This document shows, one piece after another, positions 33,984 to 42,862 of a stretch of 64,000 nt of DNA. A program made the translations under genes and the position numbers. Location: NCBI RefSeq assembly GCF_002930105.1, contig NZ_PJRN01000006.1, forward strand, positions 124,001 through 188,000, in the 5' to 3' direction. A model generated the notes under the pieces. It was not told where the DNA came from, ran no database searches, and saw only the letters and a program-made list of their open reading frames with translations. Origin of the DNA: Billgrantia saliphila (GTDB lineage Bacteria; Pseudomonadota; Gammaproteobacteria; Pseudomonadales; Halomonadaceae). Each line of letters starts with the position of its first letter. Position 1 is the first letter of the stretch.

Positions 33984-34855
33984 GCGAAATCACCCAGGCA
34001 TCCTCCCTTGCAGCGCTTCTCGCTGCCCGGCCCGACGAGCACTACTGGCTGGTTGTGGAACAGCGTAGCGAGACGCTCGAGCGACTTTATGCGTTGGACT
34101 CGACGCCAGACATCGTGTGGCTGTTCGACGAGACCCGCTATGCCTCAGTGCGCGATGTCGGACCCCTTGTCGTGGCCACTCAACCCGGCACAGCGCTGTG
34201 GGATGCCTTCGTCGCAGCCCAGGGCGATGCCCCGCTTGCGGGCATCGCCGTAACGAGCAGCGCCGAACGCGATACCGTGCTGAACCATCTTCGCCATCGC
34301 CTCGACGCCAAGTTCTATGGCAACCGGTTCGGCCTGCTGCGCTATTACGATCCCTGGGTGGCGGCCCATCTTTTTACGGATACCCCATCTTCGCTATGGC
34401 TGGGATCTCTTTCCGCCTTGTTCTGGTACGGCGGCACCTTTCGTCAGCGAGCCCACCATGGCGCCGCCTGGTATGCCTGCCGGTCAGCTTCGACAGCCAT
34501 AATGGACCCGACAATCGAGACGAGCGACCCGATCAGCCTTGCCCCAGCCCAGGAAAAAAGTCTCGAAGCCTTCGTGGCTCAGTACCCGCTATGGCAGCGC
34601 CTGAGCAAAAACGCGGGGCTCGATGAACGCTCAGCGGAGCATGCCCAACGTTTCGTAGCGGCTCTCGATGAAGCCCAGCGCTTATCGATACCAGAACACG
34701 AGATTCTCGATTTCGTACTTCTGCGTTTTGAGAATCACCAGACGCCGCTACCTGATGGGGTGGAGACATACCCCATAGAGGCACGCCTGGCCGTGCTCCA
34801 GCAGCACTTGCACATCAGGGAAGACGATACGACCATCGGGAGAGACCGGGCATGA
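33980..34855 (+). CDS. DUF4123-domain T6SS effector chaperone/adaptor
   Basis: The 291-residue protein fits the DUF4123 family (Tap/TEC), which loads a cognate effector onto VgrG. The first 165 residues hold the domain: [20 protein letters not shown] near residue 17, then [20 protein letters not shown] around 101-120, the conserved R-YYDPW core. The C-terminal part ([20 protein letters not shown]) is helical and probably effector-facing. The gene is locked between vgrG and the effector gene by 4-base ATGA overlaps, the classic vgrG-adaptor-effector order. Family assignment is by motif and position. Confidence 0.85.
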   Translation: MSEITQASSLAALLAARPDEHYWLVVEQRSETLERLYALDSTPDIVWLFDETRYASVRDVGPLVVATQPGTALWDAFVAAQGDAPLAGIAVTSSAERDTVLNHLRHRLDAKFYGNRFGLLRYYDPWVAAHLFTDTPSSLWLGSLSALFWYGGTFRQRAHHGAAWYACRSASTAIMDPTIETSDPISLAPAQEKSLEAFVAQYPLWQRLSKNAGLDERSAEHAQRFVAALDEAQRLSIPEHEILDFVLLRFENHQTPLPDGVETYPIEARLAVLQQHLHIREDDTTIGRDRA

Positions 34856-37800
34856 GCAACGGCACATTGGGCAACCCCGCTTGCGAAGACGATAAGCTCA
34901 TCATTCAGATCATGGGCAAGGATCACCCGGCCGGACACGAGATCATTATTGTCGATCAGCACTCGGGAGAGCGAATTGCTGAGTTCGGCGAGGCAGAAAC
35001 CGAAGACCTGCCGACCCCGGCCAGCGTACTGCACAAGTGGTGCTGGCAAGGTTACCAGCGCGTCGATGCGCAGCTGCGCATCGACAGCGAGAGCGGTGAG
35101 CCCATCCGGCTGCCGCTACTGGAATGGCTGTTCAAGAACGACCGCAAACCTCGCCTCCAAGACCATATTATCCAGCCGGTACTGCCAATGGCACTGTGGC
35201 AAGGCATGGGCCAACATGAACGGCATGCCTTACCGCTACGCCCGGGTTATCTCTACCTATTCTACGGGAACAAGTTGTGGAGGGAGATCGAAGCCTCGGC
35301 CAATGCCGAGACCGGGCAAATGGAATTTCGCGATATCGACCTGGCAGCCCATCGCGACGGCAGCGAGCGTTTCCAGGACGACCGCCGGCCCGCCGCCGGT
35401 ATCGCACTGGAGGAAATCTGGCTGCCTCATCGGGCTAACGAACGCTATATCGATGGCGGCGTCCGAATTGCCTACTCCGAAGTGCAGTGGTCAGCGGCTC
35501 GGATCAATTACCTTCAAGCAGATACCCATGCCCAGCGTACACGCTGCCATGCCATTAACCTGTCGAGCGCCAACAACTTCGCCTCTCCAGGCCAGTTGTA
35601 CTTGTTTTCAGCTGACGAGCCCCAGCGCCTTCGTATGGGCCTGGCCGAGCAGCATGCCGCCACCCCGAACGCACTGACCCGAGACCTGGCTGGTAATTAC
35701 CTGCCCCAGTTGCGCGACCAAGCGGCCGAGGAGCTCAGCCAATTTGACGCGGGGGAATCGGCCCGTGCCGCCGCCGATGAAGGCATGCGGTCCGGTAATG
35801 ACTATGGCGAGGAGGTCTCTCCTCTCTTTCTGCAGGCGTCCGCACGTTGTCAGGTGCTAAAAGAACGCATGGGCCACGGCGAAAGCGATGCGGAAGACGC
35901 CAACGTCATCTGGGAAGGGCTGGGTGACGCGGAAGACAGCCTCGCCGCTGCGCGGGAGCGTGAGATTCCCGGGCTAGTGCTGGTGGATACACTGTTCGAA
36001 CTGCGCCACAGCCTGCACGGCTGCCGAGCCAGCCTCGAGTATCTACAACTGATCCCTACCTTGGCCGCACAGGATGAGTTTTACGAATGCGCCGCGCTGG
36101 TCAACCAGACCATTCTTCGCCGTCACGATCAGGCAGGCCACGCAAATACGCTGCGCCGCTTTGCCGACAAGGCCGACCTGAGCGATTCTGGCGAACTGCA
36201 GCGCATCCTGCGCAGTGCTCAGAGAGAGCTGGCTCGCAGCCAGCTCGATGCCTACCAGAGCCGACTGCATGGCCTATTACTCAGTCACGAAGCCAATGCG
36301 GTACTAGCCGACCTGTTCAGCCTGGAAGGCCACGATTATCTCGGTGCCTATGCGCTTACAGCCGACCTGCTGGAAGCCCTACGCGATGGTTCGAGCCATG
36401 CCGACCCCTTACATGATGAACCGCCCCTGGAACCGACTCGGCCACAGCAATTTCTGGTCAATGTGCTCAGCGATGGCAGTGGCTATACGCTACACAGCAT
36501 GTTGTTTCCCAGCGACGAGGACACACCGCTCAACGTGCCGCTGGTGCTGCCGGATGAAGAGGAAAATCCAGGCGATGGTCGCGTACGGCTCAAGGCGTTA
36601 GCACAACAGGCAGAGCAGGAATTCCCAAACGAGGAAGACGATCTCCAACTCCACGAGACTGCCTATCTGGCAGCGATAAGCAGCTCCGAGGGCTTCACTT
36701 TCAGCGCAGAGCTGAAACGCTGGGGCGGCGCGGTGGATCTGGTATTCGGCCGCCTCGCCGAGCAAGCCAATCTGCTGTTCGAGGAGAGCGCACGCCAGGC
36801 CATCGCTTTGCCGGCCGCACGCCTGGCACGCGTAGGCTTTCCGGAGCTGTTCGGGAAGATCACCGGCACCGCGCGTGGCAACGTACGAGAAGACATGGTC
36901 ATACTCGGCGTTCGCGATTCTCGTGGCCAGCTCTACAACGGCCTGACGGAGCACGAGCGCAGCGCCAGCCGCCAAGGGGCACAAGGCCAGGCGCGCCAGA
37001 GCTTCGAAGGCGCCGTGCGTCAGGCAACGGGCAGGACGCTGACACCCAGCCAAGCGCGAGGCATGGCAACGCTTTCAGCCGCTGCCAACGAACCGCACCT
37101 GATCGTGCTGGTAGCCGAGGCCGACTCCGAAGCGGCCAGACTGTCGCGAAGAGCGAGAATTCAGGTAGGCGTGGCAGGCGCCACCGATATGGTACGCCTG
37201 CCGTATGTGGTTGCGGCATTTGAGTTGTTTAACTTAAGACAAGAGGTACTTAATTACAGTAGTCAAAGATCTACTAAAAGCATGATTGGTGGGCTTGGTG
37301 GCTTTTTTGATTTAGGAGTCGCCTCACTGAAGGCTCTGGAATTTTATGGAGAGCGGCATAATCGGCTGAGTCGACTTCGCGCCAATGCCATTAGCCGCCA
37401 CTTTCCACTCGGTGAAGCGCTTATGCGGTCACAATCCACTCTTTTAGTCAGAGCAGGAAGCCGACTCAAAGGTACGGTTACCGCCGTCAACTTCGCCGGG
37501 TCGCTAGCAGGTGCAGCCAGCGCCGCTCTGCTGGCTTGGGATGCATGGACGCGCTTCCAACATGGCAATATCGGGGCGGGTATCGCACTCAGCATCGCCT
37601 CGATCAGTACCGCTGTGGTGGCCGGCTCGGCACTGGTCAAGACCAGCCCGCTGTGGCTGGGTCTGGGCCCGGTGGGCTGGATCGCCCTCGGCCTTTCCTT
37701 CGCCGCGGTAGCGCTGTCAATCTGGCTGACCGATAATGAAATCGAGGAGTGGCTGCGCCTGGGCCCCTTCGGTAATAACGAACACTATGCATGGCGCGAT

Positions 37801-38472
37801 GCCCCTGCCGAGTCGTTCGACCGCCTGGTCAGCCTGTTCGCCAATATCCGTATCCGCATCGAGCCGATCGGCCTGGCCTCCGCGGAATCCATCGCTCAGG
37901 ATTCCGAACAGCGCCCCGCCATCGGCCTGCTCAGCCTCAGCCGCCCCATGGCATATGTGAATCGGCTAATGGCCCAGCAGGCTGTGGCCCAGGCCTCAGG
38001 CCCTGTCGCCAATACTCGAGTGGTGGTCCAGAGCAACCTGCCGGGGCTGGCACCGGGCTGGAACCAGGTCGCCAAGTTCCGCTTCCAAGTCGTCACCGAG
38101 CGAAAGCATGAGTTCCGCAAAGATGGCTATTCTGAATGGTTGAGGGAAGAGAGCAGCATAGGAGATCCTGTAGAGCCGCTCTTCGAGCGAGCCACCACCG
38201 ACGGCAGAGAATATTATTTACAGGCGCCAGACCAGGTAACTCAACCAGGCGGCCGCTGGGGCTCGGATCGTCGCACTACGCATCATCTCAAAGTCCGGGT
38301 GCAATGGCGCAAGGAACAGAGTGATAGCGATATACTGCCGCGCGCCTTGCCGGCTCCGGCGCCGACTGAAACTGGGAATGATGCCCCACTCACCCCCGAC
38401 TTCGAGCGCACCGCCCAGCCCTACTGGGCCGACGAAACGACCCATCGCAACAAAGAGGCAAACGATGGCTGA
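34852..38472 (+). CDS. VasX-like (BTH_I2691-type) T6SS membrane effector
   Basis: The 1206-residue protein starts in an ATGA overlap with the DUF4123 gene. The N-terminal part has the pattern of the VasX/BTH_I2691 family of T6SS toxins: PVLPMALWQGMGQHERHALP, then RPGYLYLFYGNKLWREIE near residue 124 and INLSSANNFASPGQLYLFSA near 229. A long helical middle follows. Between about residues 877 and 960 lie three strongly hydrophobic segments (AVNFAGSLAGAASAALLAW, ALSIASISTAVVAGSALV, GWIALGLSFAAVALSIWL). This suits a colicin-like pore-forming toxin acting on target inner membranes. About 240 bases around 37210-37450 are visibly more AT-rich than the rest. No enzymatic motif was seen. Toxic activity is inferred from family and context. 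Confidence 0.8.
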   Translation: MSNGTLGNPACEDDKLIIQIMGKDHPAGHEIIIVDQHSGERIAEFGEAETEDLPTPASVLHKWCWQGYQRVDAQLRIDSESGEPIRLPLLEWLFKNDRKPRLQDHIIQPVLPMALWQGMGQHERHALPLRPGYLYLFYGNKLWREIEASANAETGQMEFRDIDLAAHRDGSERFQDDRRPAAGIALEEIWLPHRANERYIDGGVRIAYSEVQWSAARINYLQADTHAQRTRCHAINLSSANNFASPGQLYLFSADEPQRLRMGLAEQHAATPNALTRDLAGNYLPQLRDQAAEELSQFDAGESARAAADEGMRSGNDYGEEVSPLFLQASARCQVLKERMGHGESDAEDANVIWEGLGDAEDSLAAAREREIPGLVLVDTLFELRHSLHGCRASLEYLQLIPTLAAQDEFYECAALVNQTILRRHDQAGHANTLRRFADKADLSDSGELQRILRSAQRELARSQLDAYQSRLHGLLLSHEANAVLADLFSLEGHDYLGAYALTADLLEALRDGSSHADPLHDEPPLEPTRPQQFLVNVLSDGSGYTLHSMLFPSDEDTPLNVPLVLPDEEENPGDGRVRLKALAQQAEQEFPNEEDDLQLHETAYLAAISSSEGFTFSAELKRWGGAVDLVFGRLAEQANLLFEESARQAIALPAARLARVGFPELFGKITGTARGNVREDMVILGVRDSRGQLYNGLTEHERSASRQGAQGQARQSFEGAVRQATGRTLTPSQARGMATLSAAANEPHLIVLVAEADSEAARLSRRARIQVGVAGATDMVRLPYVVAAFELFNLRQEVLNYSSQRSTKSMIGGLGGFFDLGVASLKALEFYGERHNRLSRLRANAISRHFPLGEALMRSQSTLLVRAGSRLKGTVTAVNFAGSLAGAASAALLAWDAWTRFQHGNIGAGIALSIASISTAVVAGSALVKTSPLWLGLGPVGWIALGLSFAAVALSIWLTDNEIEEWLRLGPFGNNEHYAWRDAPAESFDRLVSLFANIRIRIEPIGLASAESIAQDSEQRPAIGLLSLSRPMAYVNRLMAQQAVAQASGPVANTRVVVQSNLPGLAPGWNQVAKFRFQVVTERKHEFRKDGYSEWLREESSIGDPVEPLFERATTDGREYYLQAPDQVTQPGGRWGSDRRTTHHLKVRVQWRKEQSDSDILPRALPAPAPTETGNDAPLTPDFERTAQPYWADETTHRNKEANDG

Positions 38473-39475
38473 CATGATGCCCATCAGCTATAGCACCGAT
38501 GCTTATACCGCGGAGCAAGGTCAGCGTCCACGCCAGGTAGAAAGCGAACATTCGCGGCGGTTTCGTATGTCTGTCGCCAGCGGACAGCGGTTGCCTCACC
38601 GCCACCCTACGGTGGATATCTTCCCGATGCGTGAGTTGCAGGAGATGAAGCCGGCAAAGCTGCGCGAGATCGAGCAGATGCCAGGCCACACGCCCCGTCC
38701 CGCAGACCGCCCGGAACATCCCTTGCGTTGGGATGAAGAGTGCCTGCGTTATACCAGTCAGACTAAGCGTAATTTTATTCTCGGTATTATACGTCTTGCC
38801 GGAATATTTGGCTTAGGTATGATTTTGTTTGCGGGAATCGGCATGTCCATTATTTTTTTACTTATGTCACTGTCAAATAATCAATTTGGGCTAAGCGATC
38901 ACTTACTGCTTTGGAAAGAAGTTTTCTATATTAGCTTTTTTTGCTTAATGGCATGGTGGGGTGTAAATGCTGTTTATAGGCTTTTCCCCAACTTCGCCTC
39001 TAGTTTCCAGCCCGGCCCCATGTGGGAACTGAACCGACGCACCGGCATGGTCACCATCTTCGCAAACCCAGCCAAGAAGAGCACAGCCTGGCAGGTGGCC
39101 CACCAGCTTCCCTTCCATGAGTTCGATTGCTACCTGCAGAGCACCCCGAGCCATCAGGGCCTGCCGCAGTTCAATCTGAGCCTGGTGCATTACCGCGAGG
39201 AAGCGCATGTGGCGCTGGTCGGTATGTTCGGGGCCACCAGCAGCCATGTGGAGCAGCGCGCTGCCTGGGACATGGTGCAGCGCTATATGGATACCTCCCA
39301 GCCGCTGCCCGATACACCGTTGTGGGAGGAGTTTCGCCCGCTCGACCCCACAACGCTGGTACATGATCAGCGCACCGGCCGACCGCCCCGCTACTGGCGC
39401 GATATGGATGACGAAACCTTCCAGCAGAAGGTGCTCGAGCATCAGGACAAGCTTAATGCGTTCTATCGCGGCTAA
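38465..39475 (+). CDS. DUF6708-like membrane protein, candidate effector immunity protein
   Basis: The 336-residue protein begins 8 bases inside the effector gene. A hydrophilic N-terminus of about 100 residues is followed by hydrophobic segments near 103-136 (ILGIIRLAGIFGLGMILFAG and GMSIIFLLMSL) and 152-174 (YISFFCLMAWWGVNAVY). A soluble domain then ends with TPLWEEFRPLDPTTLVHDQR and PPRYWRDMDDETF, which I recognise as typical of the DUF6708 family found beside T6SS effectors. Position directly after a membrane-active toxin and its own membrane segments support an immunity role, as for TsiV2 with VasX. The DNA of the hydrophobic part (about 38755-38990) is markedly AT-rich. Confidence 0.7.
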   Translation: MADMMPISYSTDAYTAEQGQRPRQVESEHSRRFRMSVASGQRLPHRHPTVDIFPMRELQEMKPAKLREIEQMPGHTPRPADRPEHPLRWDEECLRYTSQTKRNFILGIIRLAGIFGLGMILFAGIGMSIIFLLMSLSNNQFGLSDHLLLWKEVFYISFFCLMAWWGVNAVYRLFPNFASSFQPGPMWELNRRTGMVTIFANPAKKSTAWQVAHQLPFHEFDCYLQSTPSHQGLPQFNLSLVHYREEAHVALVGMFGATSSHVEQRAAWDMVQRYMDTSQPLPDTPLWEEFRPLDPTTLVHDQRTGRPPRYWRDMDDETFQQKVLEHQDKLNAFYRG

Positions 39476-39518
39476 AGAGCCGGACCAATGTCTGATATGG
39501 CACCCAGCTGGCCCTGCC

Positions 39519-40019
39519 ATGGTGGTCGAAAACCATGAAGGCAAGCGTTCCCTGCTGCGCTTCTATGTAGCTGAATTGATCGAACGGCTACACGCCGAGG
39601 CCCCTGAAGAGTACCGTGCGGCACTGTTCGAACCCATGACAATGAGTGGGCACTCCTGGCGGGTGTCGAGAAACGTAAGCACCCAGGTACGTGGAAGTTG
39701 AAGGTAGGCGATGACTTATGGGCAGCGCTGCACGGCGATACGGAAGTCATGAGCTTAACGGCAGAGCTGATCGAGAGCACTCCTGACCTGTTTCGGAACG
39801 TTTGCAGCTGCGAGCGTCCGCGCTTAGTAGCAAGGGCTTTGGAAAAGGTCGATAGGAAAGGGCTGGTTCGTGTCTCTGATCGCCGCACCTATGCTTACCT
39901 CCAACTGAGCCAAGGAGAAGACGCCTGGCAATCGGAAGAAATTCAATCCCTGCTACAGCAAGCATTCAGTAGTGAAACGACACTGCTGGAACTGCTCGAA
40001 GTCATGTATGGAGAACCTG
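39519..40019 (+). pseudogene. Frameshifted T6SS-island gene of unknown family
   Basis: One frame from ATG 39519 reads MVVENHEGKRSLLRFYVAEL then IERLHAEAPEEYRAALFE, then loses sense. From about 39640 the frame one base back reads NEWALLAGVEKRKHPGTWKL then KVGDDLWAALHGD, and continues with well-formed protein (LTAELIESTPDLFRNVCSCE; RPRLVARALEKVDRKGLVRV; ETTLLELLEVMYGE). Both parts look genuinely coding and join naturally if one base has been lost near 39630-39645. The result would be a soluble protein of about 165 residues of unrecognised family. It may be a dead immunity or accessory gene, or a sequencing error in a live one. The TTG at 39698 could also start the second part. Confidence 0.55.
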
Positions 40020-40511
40020 ATGCTTGCCAATTGGGCCATGAACCGTTTCTTTCGCCTAATTCCGATTTGGCTACAGGTCGTGGCAGCCGGGACGTTTGTG
40101 GCTATTGTGGTGTGGCAAATTTACTTTCATGAGCCAACCGGAGGATCTTTGACGGGGCATACCCATATCAACCGTCCTATCTATAGCTTCTGGGTTAATG
40201 ATAATTGGGGTGGAAATTTGCCCTTTTATTCTGGCGGACCTCTCACGAGAGGAGGTGTAACCTGCTGCTGGCCTTTCAGAGGCGATACTGCAGAGGTCGT
40301 CTGGATTCTTAGCATGACCGGAGAACAAGAAAGAGCGGGAATGGAATCTGAACGGCGTAGCATAACCCTGCCTATGCCAAAAAGAACGCGCGAGGATCAG
40401 TATCTTCATGTGCATTTTTTACCCGGCAATCGAGTGGAGCTGGCCTGGAGCCCAGATTTGCAATCGCCTCTCACTCAGCGGCTTCGCGAGGAGTTCCACA
40501 GCAATGACTAA
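40020..40511 (+). CDS. DUF3304-like membrane-anchored protein
   Basis: The 163-residue protein has one N-terminal hydrophobic segment (IPIWLQVVAAGTFVAIVVW, about residues 13-31) and then a periplasmic domain. HINRPIYSFWVNDNWGGNL and the TRGGVTCCWPFRG block match the DUF3304 family, which occurs next to T6SS effectors and is suspected of immunity function. Most DUF3304 proteins are lipoproteins; this one lacks a lipobox and looks like a signal anchor. The ATG at 40020 is chosen because GGAGAA lies before it; GTG 39972 and ATG 40008 or 40038 are alternatives. Confidence 0.65.
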   Translation: MLANWAMNRFFRLIPIWLQVVAAGTFVAIVVWQIYFHEPTGGSLTGHTHINRPIYSFWVNDNWGGNLPFYSGGPLTRGGVTCCWPFRGDTAEVVWILSMTGEQERAGMESERRSITLPMPKRTREDQYLHVHFLPGNRVELAWSPDLQSPLTQRLREEFHSND

Positions 40512-40660
40512 CCAGCATACGCCCGCGTGCCTTCAAGTACGAATGCTAGAGCGGTAAAGAGCTCGGTTTCTCGACGAGGAGCCGACTGCCGCCGGACACT
40601 GGATGTTGGTCTTGTCTTTGACGGTATGAATAGGCACTAGAGAAGACTTGAGGCAAGCGC

Positions 40661-40851
40661 GGCCATACGGCGACCTATTGGCGTGATTTTCATGCCAGGG
40701 CCAGCGAGAAAGGGCTCAAGCAGCTCCGCGAAGAACACCGCAAGGTGGTCGATGCCGCCCGCTGGACAGCTTCCGAGGCCACGCCTACCGGGTTCTCTCA
40801 GAGTTCTTCGCAGAACGACCACTCAAGCTGACGACGGTAATAAGGGAATAG
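40661..40851 (+). pseudogene. Frameshifted coding fragment at the right edge of the T6SS island
   Basis: One frame reads GHTATYWRDFHARASEKGLK then QLREEHRKVVDAARW; one base back near 40764 the reading continues DSFRGHAYRVLSEFFAERPL then KLTTVIRE and a TAG. Each piece is protein-like and neither has a start codon or upstream continuation, so this looks like the tail of a lost gene with a one-base deletion. I do not recognise the family. The rest of the gap 40512-40901 shows no gene. Confidence 0.4.
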
Positions 40852-40901
40852 ATAAGCGGATCATCGAGGGACGTGGCTGGTGCCTGGCCAACACCGCCGA
40901 G

Positions 40902-41708
40902 TCAGCCCGCCTCCCCAAACCGACCCGCCCGCCTAACGTTGGCCAGTAGCGGGCTACCGGTATGCGGATCCTGGATCAAGGTGCATTCGATATCGTAGAG
41001 GTGGCGTACCAGATCGACAGTGACCACTTCGCTCGGCGGGCCCGCTGCGACCAGCTGGCCGTCGCGTAGCGCCAGCAGGTGATCGGCATAGCGACAGGCG
41101 CTGACCAGATCGTGCAGGACCACCACCACCGTTCGCCCGCCCGCCGCGAGCCGACGGACCAGTTCGAAGACTTCGATCTGATGCCCCAGGTCAAGCGCCG
41201 AGGTGGGTTCGTCGAGCAGTAGCAGTGGCGTCTGCTGGGCGATCGTCATGGCTATCCAGGCGCGCTGTCGCTGCCCACCGGAGAGCGTGTCGAGCGGGCG
41301 CTCGGCCAGTTCGATCACGTCCGCCGCGGCGAGCGCCTCGCGCACGACTCGCTGGTCTTCCGCTGACCACTGGCGCAGCCAACCCTGATGCGGCTGACGG
41401 CCGAAGCGCACCAGCTCGGCTACGGTCAAGCCTTCGGGCGCGTTCGCTTCCTGAGGCAGCAGCGCCAGCCGGCGGGCCAGCTCGCGGGCCGGCAGCCGCT
41501 GGATGTCCCGACCGTCGAGCAGCACTTCGCCCTGGCTGGGGGCGTGCAGCCTGGCCAGGCCGGACAGCAAGGTGGATTTGCCACATCCGTTGGGGCCGAC
41601 GATGGCCGTTACCTTGCCTACCGGCAGGGTAAGCGCCAGGCGGTCGATGATCGTTGCCCGGCCATGGCGCAACGTCAGGTCATGCGTGGCGAGTTCGTAA
41701 TGGCTCAT
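40902..41708 (-). CDS. Siderophore ABC transporter ATP-binding protein (FhuC/FepC type)
   Basis: The 268-residue ATPase belongs to the iron-siderophore and B12 importer class. Walker A GPNGCGKSTLLSGLARL is near residue 38, the signature TLSGGQRQRAWIAMTIAQQ near 143, Walker B LLLLDEPTSALDLGHQ near 163 and the switch His in VVVLHDLVSACRYADHL near 197. The C-terminus (LIQDPHTGSPLLANVRR) is the usual FepC-like ending. AAGGAA precedes the ATG at 41708, which overlaps the permease stop by 4 bases. Last gene of a four-gene operon. Confidence 0.94.
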   Translation of the reverse strand: MSHYELATHDLTLRHGRATIIDRLALTLPVGKVTAIVGPNGCGKSTLLSGLARLHAPSQGEVLLDGRDIQRLPARELARRLALLPQEANAPEGLTVAELVRFGRQPHQGWLRQWSAEDQRVVREALAAADVIELAERPLDTLSGGQRQRAWIAMTIAQQTPLLLLDEPTSALDLGHQIEVFELVRRLAAGGRTVVVVLHDLVSACRYADHLLALRDGQLVAAGPPSEVVTVDLVRHLYDIECTLIQDPHTGSPLLANVRRAGRFGEAG

Positions 41709-42838
41709 GCCAGGTTCCTTTTTGCCGGTCGCAGCAGTATCCACAGCAGCCAGGGCCCGCCCACCACGGCGGTGATGATGCCGACGGGAATCTCGATGGG
41801 AGCGAGCAGCACCCTTCCCGCCAGGTCGGAAAGCACCATGACCAGCGCGCCGGCCAGCGCCGAGGCAACCAGCGGTACGCCGCGAGGGGAGGAGAGCGAA
41901 CGGGCGATCTCGGGGCCGATCAGCCCCACCATGCCGACCGGCCCCGCCACGGCCACCGCCAGACCGGTGAGCATCACCGAGACGGCAAGCACCTGCCAGC
42001 GCCGCCGGGCCACCAGCACGCCGAAACCGCTGGCCACCGAATCCGAGAAGCGCAACAGCGACAGCGCACGCGATAGCCACAGCGCCGCCGCCATGCCCAG
42101 CACAAGCCCCACGGCGAGCAGGGCCACGGCCCCGGCCGGCCGAGCATTGAGCGAGCCCACGGTCCAGGGGTAGGCAGCGTTGGCGGTATCGATGGCGACC
42201 TTGGCCAGCAGCAACTGCGTGATGGCCTCGAACACGGCGCCGACGCCGATGCCGGCCACGATGAAGCGATAGCCGCGCGTGCCGCCCCCTGCGGCAAGGC
42301 CGAAGGCCAGGGCCGCGGCGGTCGTGGCACCCGCCAGCGCCATGGCCGACGGTGCCAGCGACAGGCCCAGGCCCACCACCGACGCTACGGCGAAGGCGGT
42401 CGCGCCGTTGTCGATGCCGATGATGCCGGGCGTCGCCAGGCGATTACGGGCAAGGGTCTGCATCAGGCAGCCGGCCACGCCGAAGGCGGCCCCGGTCAGG
42501 CAGGCAGCGGCCAGGCGCGGCAGACGCAGCTCCTGCACCAGGAAGGCCGCCATCGGGTCGCCGTGCCCTGCCAGGGCCGCCACGACCTCAAAAAGGGACA
42601 GTGTGCCACTGCCCAACGCCAGGTAGGCCAGCGAAGCGACCAACAGTGTCGAGAGCAGCAGTCCGGCGGCGGCCAGGGCACGCCGGTCGACCAGAATGCT
42701 GTAGGCACCTCCTCGCAGCGGCCCACGCCAGGCCAGGCGCCAATGCCCGACAGGAGCATCCGCTTCTTCCGCCCCGACCACAGCATTACGCCCCTCGTTG
42801 AGTGATGCCCCACTGCGCATGGCGCTCTCCTGGCTCAT
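41705..42838 (-). CDS. FecCD-family siderophore permease
   Basis: This 377-residue inner-membrane permease of the FecCD family starts with about 45 hydrophilic residues, then roughly ten hydrophobic segments. Family marks are LRLPRLAAACLTGAAFGVAG near residue 104, QTLARNRLATPGIIGIDNGA near 126 and GMVGLIGPEIARSL near 298. It should pair with the neighbouring FecCD protein as a heterodimer (FepD/FepG style). The ATG at 42838 follows GGAGA closely and AAAGGA further up. It is coupled to the ATPase gene by ATGA. Confidence 0.93.
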   Translation of the reverse strand: MSQESAMRSGASLNEGRNAVVGAEEADAPVGHWRLAWRGPLRGGAYSILVDRRALAAAGLLLSTLLVASLAYLALGSGTLSLFEVVAALAGHGDPMAAFLVQELRLPRLAAACLTGAAFGVAGCLMQTLARNRLATPGIIGIDNGATAFAVASVVGLGLSLAPSAMALAGATTAAALAFGLAAGGGTRGYRFIVAGIGVGAVFEAITQLLLAKVAIDTANAAYPWTVGSLNARPAGAVALLAVGLVLGMAAALWLSRALSLLRFSDSVASGFGVLVARRRWQVLAVSVMLTGLAVAVAGPVGMVGLIGPEIARSLSSPRGVPLVASALAGALVMVLSDLAGRVLLAPIEIPVGIITAVVGGPWLLWILLRPAKRNLA

Positions 42839-42862
42839 TCTCCGAACTCATCCTTTCTCGAC

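Noticed and set aside
40512..40901. Insertion sequence or transposase remnant at the island edge
   Set aside because: No terminal inverted repeats, target duplication or transposase motif could be found; only an unidentified frameshifted coding piece is present.
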